A DNA stretch of 64,000 bases from Luxibacter massiliensis (GCF_900604355.1 NZ_UWOE01000002.1:287900-351899), one strand, 5' to 3'; counted from the first letter of the stretch, positions 43,112 to 52,210 are shown. Translations and numbers: made by a program. Notes: generated by a model from the letters alone, not told the origin.

Positions 43112-43237
43112 CCAAAGGGCATCCCTTAATACATTGTCCTTCGGACGGGTGGACTCCGTCCAACAAGGTATAACCAAAGGGCATCCCTTAATACATTGTC
43201 CTTCGGACGGGTGGACTCTGTCCAACAAGGTATACCC
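43112..43237 (+). repeat. Dispersed repeat, two tandem 62-bp units
   Basis: Each unit reads CCAAAGGGCATCCCTTAATA, then CATTGTCCTTCGGACGGGTG and GACTCCGTCCAACAAGGTAT; the second differs by one base in the CCGTCC part. GGACGG and CCGTCC within a unit can pair. No reading frame is kept. They lie upstream of the flavodiiron gene. Confidence 0.85.
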
Positions 43238-43394
43238 TGCTAGAGGGAATACATTCTCTTTTTAGGGTATATGTCTGTTGATTTTACAGGGATTTTTAGC
43301 AATGTGGGAAATTCGTAGGATTTTTACGTTTAATGGGAGGGAATTTGTGGTATGATAAAGAAGATACAATGTTATTTTAGAAAGGAGCGGTAAA
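43238..43394. other. Promoter region of the flavodiiron fusion gene
   Basis: TATGATAAAGAAG at 43353 gives a possible -10 box; the ribosome site AAAGGAGCGG lies before 43395. No gene. Confidence 0.35.
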
Positions 43395-45926
43395 ATGAAA
43401 AGTCTGAAATTAAGAGATGGTTTCTATTGGACAGGCATCGTGGACGATACCTTGCGGGTGTTTGACATTATTATGTATACAGAATTTGGTACTACATATA
43501 ATTCATATGTAATGAAAGCAGGGGATAAGACAATACTGTTTGAGACGGCAAAGGAGAAATTCTGGGATGATTATCTGGAAAAGTTGGAGGAAGTGACAGA
43601 TATTAGCAGCATCGATTATCTGGTAGTCAGCCACACAGAGCCGGATCATGCAGGGAGCGTGGAAAGGCTGCTTGATATGTGCCCCCGTCTGAAGATTATT
43701 TCAACAGGGACAGCCAATGGGTTTTTGAAGGAAATTGTAAACCGGGATTTTACCGGAATTATTATAAAAGATGGCCAAAGCATGAAGATAGGGGACAAAA
43801 CCCTGACATTTTTAGCTGTGCCAAATCTGCATTGGCCGGATACAATGTATACGTATATTGAAGAGGAGCAGATTCTTGTAACCTGTGATTCCTTCGGATC
43901 CCATTATGGATTCCACGATGTACTGGTAAGCAAAGTTGAGAATCAGGAAGATTATGAGAAGGCTACAAAATATTATTTCGACTGTATTATCGGGCCTTTT
44001 AAATCCTATATGCTGAAGGCATTAGAGAGAGTGCGCCAGCTGGATATTACGATGATCTGTACAGGCCATGGGCCAGTACTTGACGCGAAGCTGGATCAGA
44101 TGTACCGCTGGTATGAAAGTTGGTGTACAGTGGAGAATCCAAATCTGCATAAGACCGTGGTAATCCCCTATGTTAGTGCATATGGCTATACGCAGCAGCT
44201 TGCAGAGCGGATTGCAGAAGGGATTAAAGAAAGCGGCGAGATCGATGTACACCTGTACGATATGGTTACGGCTGATGCTGCGAAGGTGACAGAGGACTTG
44301 GGGTTTGCAGATGGTATTTTATTTGGTACTCCTACCATAGTAGGGGAGGCGTTAAAACCAATTTGGGATTTGACATTGGCAATGACGCCAGTCACACATG
44401 GCGGCAAGCTGGCCGGGGCGTTTGGAAGCTATGGCTGGAGCGGAGAAGGAGTGCCTCACATCGAAGAGCGTTTAAGGCAGCTGCGGATGAAGGTTGTGGA
44501 TGGCTATAAAGTCCGTTTCAAACCGGATCAGGCGGACAGCCAGGATGCCTTTGACTATGGATATAATTTTGGATGTGTACTGCTGGACAGGCCTAATACT
44601 AAGAAAAAGTCAGGTGGGACTACCCTGGTGAAATGTCTTGTATGCGGGGAAATATTTGATTCATCCCTTGAAATATGTCCAGTCTGTGGTGTGGGGAAAG
44701 AGAATTTTGTGCCAGTGGAGGCGGAAGATAATTCTTTTAGTAATGATACGGAGGATTTCTATGTAATTCTTGGCAACGGGGCAGCTGGATACAACGCGGC
44801 TGCTGCAATCAGGCAGAGGAATAAGACTGCTTCTGTTGTGATGATTTCAGAGGAACCTTATATCCCATATAACAGGCCTATGCTGACTAAGTCTATTATG
44901 GCAGATTTAACCGAGGAACAGATTGCCATTCAGGAGAAAGGGTGGTTCGAGGAACAGAAGATTGTACAGATTCTTGGCAAGAAAGTGACATCTGTGGATG
45001 TAGGGGAAAAAGAAGTCCAGCTTGAGGATGGGACCCGTCTGAAGTATACCAAGCTTATCTATGCACTGGGGGCAGAATGCTTTATTCCTCCCATACCAGG
45101 CAGTGAGCAGGAATCCGTGGTAGCAGTGCGCAGGCTTGAAGATACCCGGAAGATTGCGGATATGCTGCCGGAAGTAAAAAATGTAGTGGTAATAGGCGGA
45201 GGGGTGCTTGGCCTGGAAGCTGCCTGGGAGATGAAAAAGGCGAAATGCAATGTAACAGTTTTGGAGATTGCGCCAGTTCTGATGGGACGCCAGCTGGATC
45301 TTCCGGCAGGAGAGCTGTTGAAATCAATCAGCCAGGAGTGCGGCGTGGCAATACGTACTGGCGTTCAGGTTGAAGGGATTCTGGGAGATGGGCGCGCTAC
45401 AGCAGTAAAGCTGAAAGATGGCGAAGAAATTCCTGCTGAACTTGTGATTATTTCCAGCGGGGTCAGGGCCAATACTAAGTTGGCCGAAGAAATGGGACTT
45501 GAAGTAGACAGGGGAATTCTAGTAAATGAAAAAATGGAGACAAACCAGAAGGATATTTATGCATGTGGGGACTGTGCCCAGTTTAACGGTGTAAATTATG
45601 CTATCTGGCCTGAGGCCGTAGAGCAGGGAAAGACAGCCGGCGCCAATGCTGCCGGTGAAGGCCGCGAATATACACAGGTATTGGCTGCCCTTACCTTCCA
45701 CGGGATGAATACAGCGCTTTATGCAGTTGGAGATGCAGGAAAGAACCCAAATCTAGTGTACAAAACAGTAGAATTTAAAGATATGGGAAGGAAGCAGTAT
45801 AAGAAATACTATTTCCTGAATAATCGTCTTTGCGGGGTTATTCTGATTGGAGATGTCTCTGAGATGGCCAGGTTGTCTGAGGCAGTACAGAATAAAACCC
45901 CATATAAAGAAATTCTTGGAATCTAA
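43395..45926 (+). CDS. Flavodiiron protein fused to short-spaced rubredoxin and NADH:rubredoxin oxidoreductase
   Basis: 843 residues. Residues 1-245: diiron metallo-beta-lactamase-like domain with HTEPDHAGS, NLHWPDTM, CDSFGSHYG and CTGHGP ligands. About 255-400: flavodoxin (YVSAYGYTQQLAERIAEGI, GTPTIVG, GSYGWSGEGV). About 415-440: a small rubredoxin-like knot CLVC-x10-CPVC, far shorter than classic rubredoxin spacing. About 450-843: FAD/NAD oxidoreductase (LGNGAAGYNAAAAIRQR, VVIGGGVLGLEAAW, YACGDCAQ). The enzyme should take electrons from NAD(P)H and reduce O2 or NO to water or N2O in one chain. This matches the class F layout. AAAGGAG precedes the start. Confidence 0.93.
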   Translation: MKSLKLRDGFYWTGIVDDTLRVFDIIMYTEFGTTYNSYVMKAGDKTILFETAKEKFWDDYLEKLEEVTDISSIDYLVVSHTEPDHAGSVERLLDMCPRLKIISTGTANGFLKEIVNRDFTGIIIKDGQSMKIGDKTLTFLAVPNLHWPDTMYTYIEEEQILVTCDSFGSHYGFHDVLVSKVENQEDYEKATKYYFDCIIGPFKSYMLKALERVRQLDITMICTGHGPVLDAKLDQMYRWYESWCTVENPNLHKTVVIPYVSAYGYTQQLAERIAEGIKESGEIDVHLYDMVTADAAKVTEDLGFADGILFGTPTIVGEALKPIWDLTLAMTPVTHGGKLAGAFGSYGWSGEGVPHIEERLRQLRMKVVDGYKVRFKPDQADSQDAFDYGYNFGCVLLDRPNTKKKSGGTTLVKCLVCGEIFDSSLEICPVCGVGKENFVPVEAEDNSFSNDTEDFYVILGNGAAGYNAAAAIRQRNKTASVVMISEEPYIPYNRPMLTKSIMADLTEEQIAIQEKGWFEEQKIVQILGKKVTSVDVGEKEVQLEDGTRLKYTKLIYALGAECFIPPIPGSEQESVVAVRRLEDTRKIADMLPEVKNVVVIGGGVLGLEAAWEMKKAKCNVTVLEIAPVLMGRQLDLPAGELLKSISQECGVAIRTGVQVEGILGDGRATAVKLKDGEEIPAELVIISSGVRANTKLAEEMGLEVDRGILVNEKMETNQKDIYACGDCAQFNGVNYAIWPEAVEQGKTAGANAAGEGREYTQVLAALTFHGMNTALYAVGDAGKNPNLVYKTVEFKDMGRKQYKKYYFLNNRLCGVILIGDVSEMARLSEAVQNKTPYKEILGI

Positions 45927-45947
45927 CAGTATGTGGGGAATACATTG

Positions 45948-46631
45948 ATGCTGAGAAGGAAGATACAAAATCAGATGTCAGAATCAATGATACTGGCTGT
46001 ATTTTTAACTCTGGCCGGGGGATTTCAGGATGCATATTCTTACAATTGCCGTGGGAAGGTTTTTGCCAATGCCCAGACAGGGAATATCGTCCTGCTTGGC
46101 CAGAACCTGGCCCAGGGAGCATGGGGAAAGGCTGTGCACTATTTGATGCCGCTGCTTGCCTTTGTGGCAGGCGTCTATGTGACAGAGTGGGTTCACCATA
46201 TTTATAAAGAGTATCAGAAAATCCACTGGAGGCAGATTGTCCTAGCTGTAGAAACAGTACTTTTAATTATTGTCGGACTGCTGCCGCATTCTATGGATGT
46301 GGCAGCCAATGTACTGATGTCTTTTGCCTGTGCGATGCAGGTAAACAGCTTCCGTAAATTTAAAGGCATACCCTGTGCAACCACAATGTGTATAGGGAAT
46401 ATGAGAAGCGCTACGGAGATGCTGTGCAAGTATCATATCACAAAAGATAAAGTGCTAAAGAAAAAAAGTATTCACTATTATTTGGTGATTCTGGTATTTG
46501 CCGCAGGGGCGGCTGCGGGAGCTATGTTCAGCCTATACATAGGGTTGCGGGCCATATGGATTGCGGCGGTCCTTTTATTAATCGGATTTGTCCTGATGTT
46601 TATCAGGGAGGAGCTTGAGGCAGACAGGTAG
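45948..46631 (+). CDS. YoaK-type DUF1275 membrane protein
   Basis: 227 residues from ATG 45948 (GGGGA upstream); GTG 45933 is in frame. LTLAGGFQDAYSYNCRGKVF ANAQTGNIVLLGQNLAQG is the DUF1275 signature, and CATTMCIGNMRSATEMLCKY follows. About six helices. Function not established. It lies 21 bases after the flavodiiron gene, so it is probably co-transcribed. Confidence 0.88.
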   Translation: MLRRKIQNQMSESMILAVFLTLAGGFQDAYSYNCRGKVFANAQTGNIVLLGQNLAQGAWGKAVHYLMPLLAFVAGVYVTEWVHHIYKEYQKIHWRQIVLAVETVLLIIVGLLPHSMDVAANVLMSFACAMQVNSFRKFKGIPCATTMCIGNMRSATEMLCKYHITKDKVLKKKSIHYYLVILVFAAGAAAGAMFSLYIGLRAIWIAAVLLLIGFVLMFIREELEADR

Positions 46632-46853
46632 GGAAACAGGGAAGATACACAAGGTAAGAATATTGCATAAGAGCCTGACGGGGCGGAGAGTGAAGTACAT
46701 AAAAAACCCCGTATTTATACAACCAGTTTTGCACATATCTATCCCCTATACATCCAGTAAGCTGAGAGGAAAAGCCGTACCAAAGAAGAGGCTGATGCAA
46801 TAATCTGCTGGCTGAATGTAGTAGAAATATATTGCAGATAATTTTTGTCAAAG
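46632..46853. other. Intergenic region
   Basis: No gene recognised between the DUF1275 gene and the hairpin that ends the convergent asnB gene. Confidence 0.3.
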
Positions 46854-46896
46854 GTATACCCAAAGGGCAGCATATGGTGGTGCCTTTTGGGTATAC
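46854..46896. terminator. Bidirectional terminator-like hairpin
   Basis: GTATACCCAAAGGGCA (46854-46869) pairs with TGCCTTTTGGGTATAC (46881-46896), a 16-bp stem with one wobble. It lies between convergent genes. Its arm text is the same as the TATACCCAAAGGGCA of the dispersed repeat. Confidence 0.8.
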
Positions 46897-46899
46897 AAA

Positions 46900-48750
46900 T
46901 TAAAGTAACTTAATTTTATAAGTTTTGAGCCAGTAGTTGACCTGCAGCATATAGGCAAGCATCTGTGGGCCGGCCATCAGCTGCCCATACCAGGGTTTGC
47001 CGTAGTCTGTCGGGCTGTCAAGGAAGGCGTGCACTTTTTTAATATCCAAAAAACTACGTATGGGGGCAGAAGGATCTGACAGTACTTCTTTTAGCTGGTT
47101 CCCAAGCAGCTTCTCATACTGTGGGTCATATGTCTTGGGATAAGGACTTTTTTTGCGCCACAGGATGTCTTTTGGAAGAAGGCTTTCACCTGCATATCTC
47201 AGGAGGCCTTTTACAATACCGTCCGGGCATTTCATATGCCAGGGAACATTAAAAATATATTCAACTATCCTGTGGTCGGCAAAGGGTACCCTTGCTTCCA
47301 GGCCTGCGTACATACTTGTGCGGTCCATCCGATCCAATAAAGTTACCATAAACCAACGGAGATTCAGATAGGCGATTTGTCGTCTCCTTTTTTCACGGGG
47401 ACAGTCTTCCGGGAGGCTGGGAGTCTCCTGGATTGTTCTTTCGTAGGCTGCGCGGGCATATTCTTCCATCTGAAGCTCATGGATGAATGCGTCGTCCAAA
47501 AGAACCTGGCGGGGTTCCATTACAGGTGACCAGGGAAATGCAGGGGTGTCAAATGCCTCCTGGCTGTGGAACCAGGGATATCCCCCGAAAATTTCATCAG
47601 CACACTCGCCTGTCAGTGTGACCTTATTATAATCGCTGACTTTAGAACAAAAATACAGCATAGAAGATTCCACGTCTGCCATACAGGGCAGATCTCTGGC
47701 ATCTACAGCTTTGTATAAGCAGTCCAGCTGATCCTGGTTTGTACATTCCAAAAAACGGTGGTTTGTATTACAGTAAGCGGCCATCTGCTCCACATATGGT
47801 CTGTCCTGGCTGGGTTGGAAAGAGTTTGACTGAAAATATTTATTGTTATCTTGAAAATCAAAGGAGAATGTATTCAATATTTTCCCTTCTTTTTTCAATT
47901 CTTTTGCACATATAGCGGTCACCAGGCTGCTGTCTACCCCACCTGACAGAAAGGTGCTGATAGGGATATCAGAGAGCATTTGTTTTTTCACCGAATCTTC
48001 TAAAAGCCAGGCGGTCTTGTCTATAGTTTCTTCCATAGAATCCTCATGGGGATGGCTTTGGAGTTTCCAGTATGCCTCCTCCGTGCATGAGGTCTGGTCA
48101 AAGGTTATGCGGTGTCCGGGCAGCACTTCAAGAATATTCTTAAAGACTCCCTTTCCGTAGGTCTTGGCCGGCCCCAATGCAAAGACTTCACGGAGTCCTC
48201 CTATATCCAGTTCAGGCGAGACGCCGGGGTAGGCGAAAAGACCTTTGATTTCTGACGAAAATACCAGAGTCTTATCTATCATTGTATAAAAGAGTGGCTT
48301 TACACCCAGGCGGTCGCGGAAGAGCAGCAGTTCTAAAGAGGCTGAATCCCAAAGGGCAATAGCGAAAATACCATTTAATTTCTGGATGTAATCCTTTCCG
48401 TGCCGCATGTAGCCTTCCAGAATGACTTCTGTATCACTGGCGGTCTGAAACAGGGCGCCTTCTGACATCAATTCGGCCTTTAACTCTTTCATATTGTATA
48501 TTTCGCCGTTAAAGACAATGGCACACTCCCGGTCCCCTTTTTGCTTTACTATAGGCTGCTGTCCGGTAATAAGATCAATAATCTCAAGCCTGACATGGGC
48601 AAGGCCGCACAACGGACTTAGGTATGTTCCTTCATCATCCGGCCCCCTGCGTTTTTGGGCGCGGTTCATATTTTCTAACACATGCAGCCAGTGTGCCCTG
48701 TCGGCCGTATAATCTCTGTAAGGGTTAAAGAAACCTGCGATTCCACACAT
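46900..48750 (-). CDS. asnB: Asparagine synthase (glutamine-hydrolysing)
   Basis: 616 residues from the ATG at 48750 (AAAGGAG upstream), which puts the nucleophile Cys at position 2 (MCGIAGFFNPY). RRGPDDEGTY, AIVFNGEIYN and the ATP site PISTFLSGGVDSSLVTAI, then LTGECADEIFGGYPWF, are intact. It makes asparagine from aspartate, ATP and glutamine; in spore formers related AsnB-like enzymes can amidate cell-wall peptides. It follows dpaA and dpaB in the same direction. Confidence 0.94.
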   Translation of the reverse strand: MCGIAGFFNPYRDYTADRAHWLHVLENMNRAQKRRGPDDEGTYLSPLCGLAHVRLEIIDLITGQQPIVKQKGDRECAIVFNGEIYNMKELKAELMSEGALFQTASDTEVILEGYMRHGKDYIQKLNGIFAIALWDSASLELLLFRDRLGVKPLFYTMIDKTLVFSSEIKGLFAYPGVSPELDIGGLREVFALGPAKTYGKGVFKNILEVLPGHRITFDQTSCTEEAYWKLQSHPHEDSMEETIDKTAWLLEDSVKKQMLSDIPISTFLSGGVDSSLVTAICAKELKKEGKILNTFSFDFQDNNKYFQSNSFQPSQDRPYVEQMAAYCNTNHRFLECTNQDQLDCLYKAVDARDLPCMADVESSMLYFCSKVSDYNKVTLTGECADEIFGGYPWFHSQEAFDTPAFPWSPVMEPRQVLLDDAFIHELQMEEYARAAYERTIQETPSLPEDCPREKRRRQIAYLNLRWFMVTLLDRMDRTSMYAGLEARVPFADHRIVEYIFNVPWHMKCPDGIVKGLLRYAGESLLPKDILWRKKSPYPKTYDPQYEKLLGNQLKEVLSDPSAPIRSFLDIKKVHAFLDSPTDYGKPWYGQLMAGPQMLAYMLQVNYWLKTYKIKLL

Positions 48751-48833
48751 AGTTAACACTCCTTTAATATTTAATTTCACGGGTTGTTGTCAGTCCACCT
48801 AAAGGTAAGGGGGTATTGGTTTAGGACTGCAGG

Positions 48834-49412
48834 TTAACATATAACAGGCTGAAGCTGTCTGCCTGCTAAGGCAGCTTCTATGGAAGGAACCAGAAGTTCT
48901 GTGTGGGCAACCATAGAATTAGGTTTTTTAGATGGATTATCCTGCCCAAAGGGGATGAAATATATATTTTTGGCGTTAAGAAGAAGTCCGATATTTTTCA
49001 TATTCATACCCAGTGCATCATTGGTGGAAACAGAAATCAAAAGCGGCTTGTTGTTTCTAAGGTGTGCTTTCGCAGCCATCAGTGCAGGGGTATCTGTTAT
49101 GCCATTGGCAAGTTTAGCTATAGTGTTGCCTGTGCATGGGAATAAAACAAGGATATCCAGCAGACTGCCCGGTCCAATAGGCTCGGCCTCGGAGATTGTG
49201 GTCATAGGACGTATCCCTGTGATTTTCTCTGCTTTTGCAATAAAGTCTGCAGCCTTACCAAAACGGCTGTCTATAGTCTGTGCGGCGTCTGAAAAGACAG
49301 TCTGTACAACAGCGCCTTCCTCTGCCAGTTTCTGAAGTTCCGTGAAAACTTTTTCAAACGTACAGAAGGAGCCTGTAAAAGCTACTCCAATATTTTTACC
49401 TTTTAAAGACAT
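48834..49412 (-). CDS. dpaB: Dipicolinate synthase subunit B
   Basis: 192 residues from the ATG at 49412 (AAAGGAG). A flavoprotein-like Rossmann fold: GKNIGVAFTGSFCTFEKVFT, VLFPCTGNTIAKLANGITDT PALMAAKAHLRN and NPSKKPNSMVAHTELL. With subunit A it oxidises dihydrodipicolinate to dipicolinic acid, the calcium-binding compound of the spore core. In B. subtilis the gene is spoVFB and is read in the mother cell under sigma-K. Confidence 0.93.
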   Translation of the reverse strand: MSLKGKNIGVAFTGSFCTFEKVFTELQKLAEEGAVVQTVFSDAAQTIDSRFGKAADFIAKAEKITGIRPMTTISEAEPIGPGSLLDILVLFPCTGNTIAKLANGITDTPALMAAKAHLRNNKPLLISVSTNDALGMNMKNIGLLLNAKNIYFIPFGQDNPSKKPNSMVAHTELLVPSIEAALAGRQLQPVIC

Positions 49413-49481
49413 GATAATCACTCCTTTGGTTATGAGGGGTTGGATAACAGGTAACATAGTTCATGAGATTAGTGAATGGGG

Positions 49482-50381
49482 TCATTGTCTGCCGGAAGCT
49501 GCGGCAGACTCAATCACTTTTCTAATTGCCTCTGCAGAGGAAGCAGGTGCATATTTCCCAGGAAGGCCGGGGCAGAGTACCGCGTTAATTCCAAACTCTT
49601 GGGCGGCCTGGAAATCTACGCCTCCAGGTGAGGAAGCAATGTCTATAATTGTCACGGTGTCTTTCATCTGGCGTAAAATATGAGAGGGTAAAACTGGGGC
49701 CGGTACTGTGTTAAAGATAAAATCAAAAGTTCCGGCATGCTGCCTAAACTCTCTCAGGTTTCCCGTCCGATCAGCAATGATGGAGGCCCGGGCCCTTTCC
49801 TCAACTGAGTCAGACGCAGCATAAACTTGGCAGAACATACCTTTTAGATATTGAAGAAGCGTGCTCCCGCATTTGCCGCAGCCTAGCACAGCACAGTGGC
49901 TTTTGTGGAGGTTTCTCGGACTTCTTAGGATGGCTTCACATATGGCGCCTTCCGCTGTGGCGATACTGTTATAATAGGCCAGAGGTAAGTCTTCCATAAG
50001 GTCATATACGCGGACTCCCCGCTCTTTTGCTTTTGCCAGTAAATTTTCTGGTATACAGCCGGCAAAGAAATATTGTCCTGGGGTAAGGAGGTCAACTAGA
50101 ACATCTGGGGAAATATTCTCATGTATTGTAGTGATATTTACAGCAGAGCCGCCAGCCTTGCAAAAGGGGACGGGGCAGATAACACACGGGGCAGAGTTAA
50201 GAGCTTCTTCCAGCGAATCTGCGGCATTGACCACCGAGGCATCAGAGCAGTGACATTCTTTTGGCGCAGAGCACAGTGCATAATGGCAGACATGGTTTTG
50301 GTGGTGGGCCAGTTCCTCAGCCAGATATACCTGGCGCATATCTCCCCCGACTACTGTAAAATCATATAGTGTATCTTCCAT
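49482..50381 (-). CDS. dpaA: Dipicolinate synthase subunit A
   Basis: 299 residues. FTVVGGDMRQVYLAEELAHH and CAVLGCGKCGSTLLQYLKGM are two nucleotide-binding regions; DIASSPGGVDFQAAQEFGIN AVLCPGLPGKYAPASSAEAI is the conserved end. Catalytic subunit of dipicolinate synthase (spoVFA). First gene of the run dpaA-dpaB-asnB. This pair shows the organism makes heat-resistant spores. Confidence 0.94.
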   Translation of the reverse strand: MEDTLYDFTVVGGDMRQVYLAEELAHHQNHVCHYALCSAPKECHCSDASVVNAADSLEEALNSAPCVICPVPFCKAGGSAVNITTIHENISPDVLVDLLTPGQYFFAGCIPENLLAKAKERGVRVYDLMEDLPLAYYNSIATAEGAICEAILRSPRNLHKSHCAVLGCGKCGSTLLQYLKGMFCQVYAASDSVEERARASIIADRTGNLREFRQHAGTFDFIFNTVPAPVLPSHILRQMKDTVTIIDIASSPGGVDFQAAQEFGINAVLCPGLPGKYAPASSAEAIRKVIESAAASGRQ

Positions 50382-50479
50382 TTAAGAACTCCAGAAGTAA
50401 ACAATTTTATTTATTATATGCGGGCAGAAAAATGTGTGTTATTTTTATTTAGCTAATGGAAAATCTCTAAAGGTTCGGC

Positions 50480-50485
50480 TATAAT
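50480..50485 (+). promoter_or_regulatory. -10 box upstream of guaA
   Basis: TATAAT with a weak -35 (TGGAAA, 17 bases upstream), 40 bases before the start codon. No purine riboswitch fold was found in the leader. Confidence 0.5.
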
Positions 50486-50524
50486 AGAAAATATATAGAA
50501 GAAAAGTAAAAGAGAGGTATACGA

Positions 50525-51817
50525 ATGAAGCAGGATATGATTGTCATTTTGGACATGGGAGGCACGAATAATACAGTGCTTGCACGTCAAATCCGCAGCC
50601 TTGGGGTATATAGTGAAATTCATCCCCATGATATAACTGTGGATGAGATCCATGCACTGGAAAATGTAAAAGGAATTATTTTAAATGGAGGAGAAAACCG
50701 TATTGTAGACGGGCAGGCTGTGGATGTGCGGGCAGAACTTTATGAGTCTGGTTATCCCATGATTTCAGTGGACCATCCTACATCCAGATGTGAAAAACAA
50801 TATGAGAACCTGCCGGACGATGAGAGGCTGAAAGAATTTGTATTTGGGCAGTGCGGGGCAGAACCAAATTGGAACATGAAGAATTTTGTGGAAGACCAGG
50901 CAGAATTAATCAGACGCCAGGTGGGGGGCCGCAAAGTACTGCTGGCACTTTCAGGGGGCGTGGACTCATCAGTCGTAGCGGCCCTGCTGTTAAAAGCAAT
51001 TGGGCAGCAGCTGGTATGTGTCCATGTAAACCATGGCCTGATGCGCAAAAATGAGTCTGAGAGTGTTGTAGAAGTTTTTAAAAATCAGCTGCATGCTAAT
51101 TTAGTATATGTGGACGCCACTGAGAGATTTCTAGGTAAACTGGCAGGAGTTGCAGACCCTGAGGAGAAGCGTAAAATAATAGGCGGGGAGTTTATACGTG
51201 TATTTGAGGAAGAGGCTAGAAAACTGGATGGCATAGATTTTCTGGGCCAGGGAACTATTTACCCAGATATTATTGAGAGTGGGACAAAGACGGCGAAAAT
51301 GGTAAAGTCCCATCATAATGTTGGAGGCCTGCCGGAAGATCTGCAATTTGAGCTGGTGGAACCCTTAAAGCAGCTTTTTAAAGATGAGGTTCGCGCATGT
51401 GGAATCGAGCTTGGCCTGCCGGCACATATGGTATACCGCCAGCCATTCCCTGGGCCTGGATTAGGAGTCCGCTGCCTTGGCGCCATTACAAGAGACAGGC
51501 TTGAGGCAGTACGGGAGTCAGATGCAATTTTGAGGGAAGAATTTGAAAAAGCAGGACTTGATAAGAAGGTATGGCAATACTTTACAGTAGTGCCAGATTT
51601 TAAATCTGTGGGTATGAAAAACCATGAAAGATGTTTCGAGTATATGGTGATTGTGAGGGCCATCAATACCATTGATGCTATGACGGCAGATGTGGAAAAG
51701 GTAGATTGGGAAGTGCTTGATAAAATAACAAAGAGGATACTGGAGGAAGTGGGGAATGTGAATAGAGTGTGCTATGATATGTCTCCTAAGCCACCGGCGA
51801 CGATTGAGTTCGAGTAG
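50525..51817 (+). CDS. guaA: GMP synthetase with reduced glutaminase domain
   Basis: 430 residues, against about 515 for standard GuaA. The ATP-pyrophosphatase domain is intact: VLLALSGGVDSSVVAALLLK (P-loop), CVHVNHGLMRKNE, HHNVGGLPEDLQFELVEPLK, RQPFPGPGLGVRCLGAITRD and the end VCYDMSPKPPATIEFE. The N-terminal glutaminase part is only about 115 residues: GGTNNTVLARQIRSLGV and NGGENRIVD can be aligned, but where GICYG with the catalytic Cys should be it reads SVDHP, and the His-Glu part is absent. So it should use free ammonia or a separate glutaminase to make GMP from XMP. Its 3' end borders the ICE. Confidence 0.92.
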   Translation: MKQDMIVILDMGGTNNTVLARQIRSLGVYSEIHPHDITVDEIHALENVKGIILNGGENRIVDGQAVDVRAELYESGYPMISVDHPTSRCEKQYENLPDDERLKEFVFGQCGAEPNWNMKNFVEDQAELIRRQVGGRKVLLALSGGVDSSVVAALLLKAIGQQLVCVHVNHGLMRKNESESVVEVFKNQLHANLVYVDATERFLGKLAGVADPEEKRKIIGGEFIRVFEEEARKLDGIDFLGQGTIYPDIIESGTKTAKMVKSHHNVGGLPEDLQFELVEPLKQLFKDEVRACGIELGLPAHMVYRQPFPGPGLGVRCLGAITRDRLEAVRESDAILREEFEKAGLDKKVWQYFTVVPDFKSVGMKNHERCFEYMVIVRAINTIDAMTADVEKVDWEVLDKITKRILEEVGNVNRVCYDMSPKPPATIEFE

Positions 51818-51900
51818 CTTGAAAAATCGCGGAAAAGCCCATAAATAAAGGCTTTGCGGGGTGTCGAAAAGACCAAATGGAGTGCAAATGGAGTTTAAAA
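51818..51900. other. Probable ICE left end at the guaA 3' end, with integrase arm-type repeats
   Basis: ICE genes start right after guaA, a known integration place. AAAGCC-N8-GGCTTT (51834-51854 region) makes a hairpin that can end guaA transcription. CAAATGGAGT occurs twice in tandem (51874-51883 and 51885-51894), suitable as arm-type sites for the integrase. The att core cannot be set without the right end. Confidence 0.5.
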
Positions 51901-52165
51901 ATTATTTTTTTCTCTTGTTTATATTCCAGATTCACCTGCAAATTTCGTGAAATCGGTTATTCTCATAAAATAAAATTAGAGTAAATATGAAGAACAGTTT
52001 GTTTTGATTGAAGTGATTTTCGTCAAGGCAGACTGTTTTTTTGTTGCCTGCATTTAGAAAACAGATACCACAGAAAGGTTCTTTACTTTCGATGAGCTTA
52101 AACTCCATGACACAGTAATCACACTGATGGAGAATTAAAAAACAAGAAAATTTGATAAATTTCGG
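51901..52165. other. Non-coding ICE left end
   Basis: No gene. A possible hairpin GAACAGTTTGTTTTGATTGA .. GACTGTTTTTTTG (about 51991-52043) is partly paired. Otherwise nothing recognised. Confidence 0.3.
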
Positions 52166-52210
52166 AAAATGATGTCCGATTTTGCATCTGCCAGTACAGA
52201 GTATATGAAG
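52166..52210 (+). repeat. ICE leader repeat, copy 1
   Basis: AAAATGATGTCCGATTTTGC, then CAGTACAGAGTATATGAAG. The same text with few changes is at 59077-59122, also upstream of a gene group. About 38 of 45 positions agree by eye. Confidence 0.8.

Noticed and set aside
43112..43237. Tandem 62-bp repeats as a CRISPR or minisatellite gene
   Set aside because: Only two units, no spacers, and copies elsewhere are single; fits a dispersed repeat.
50382..50524. Purine riboswitch upstream of guaA
   Set aside because: The leader is short, AT-rich and lacks the paired three-way junction and conserved loops.
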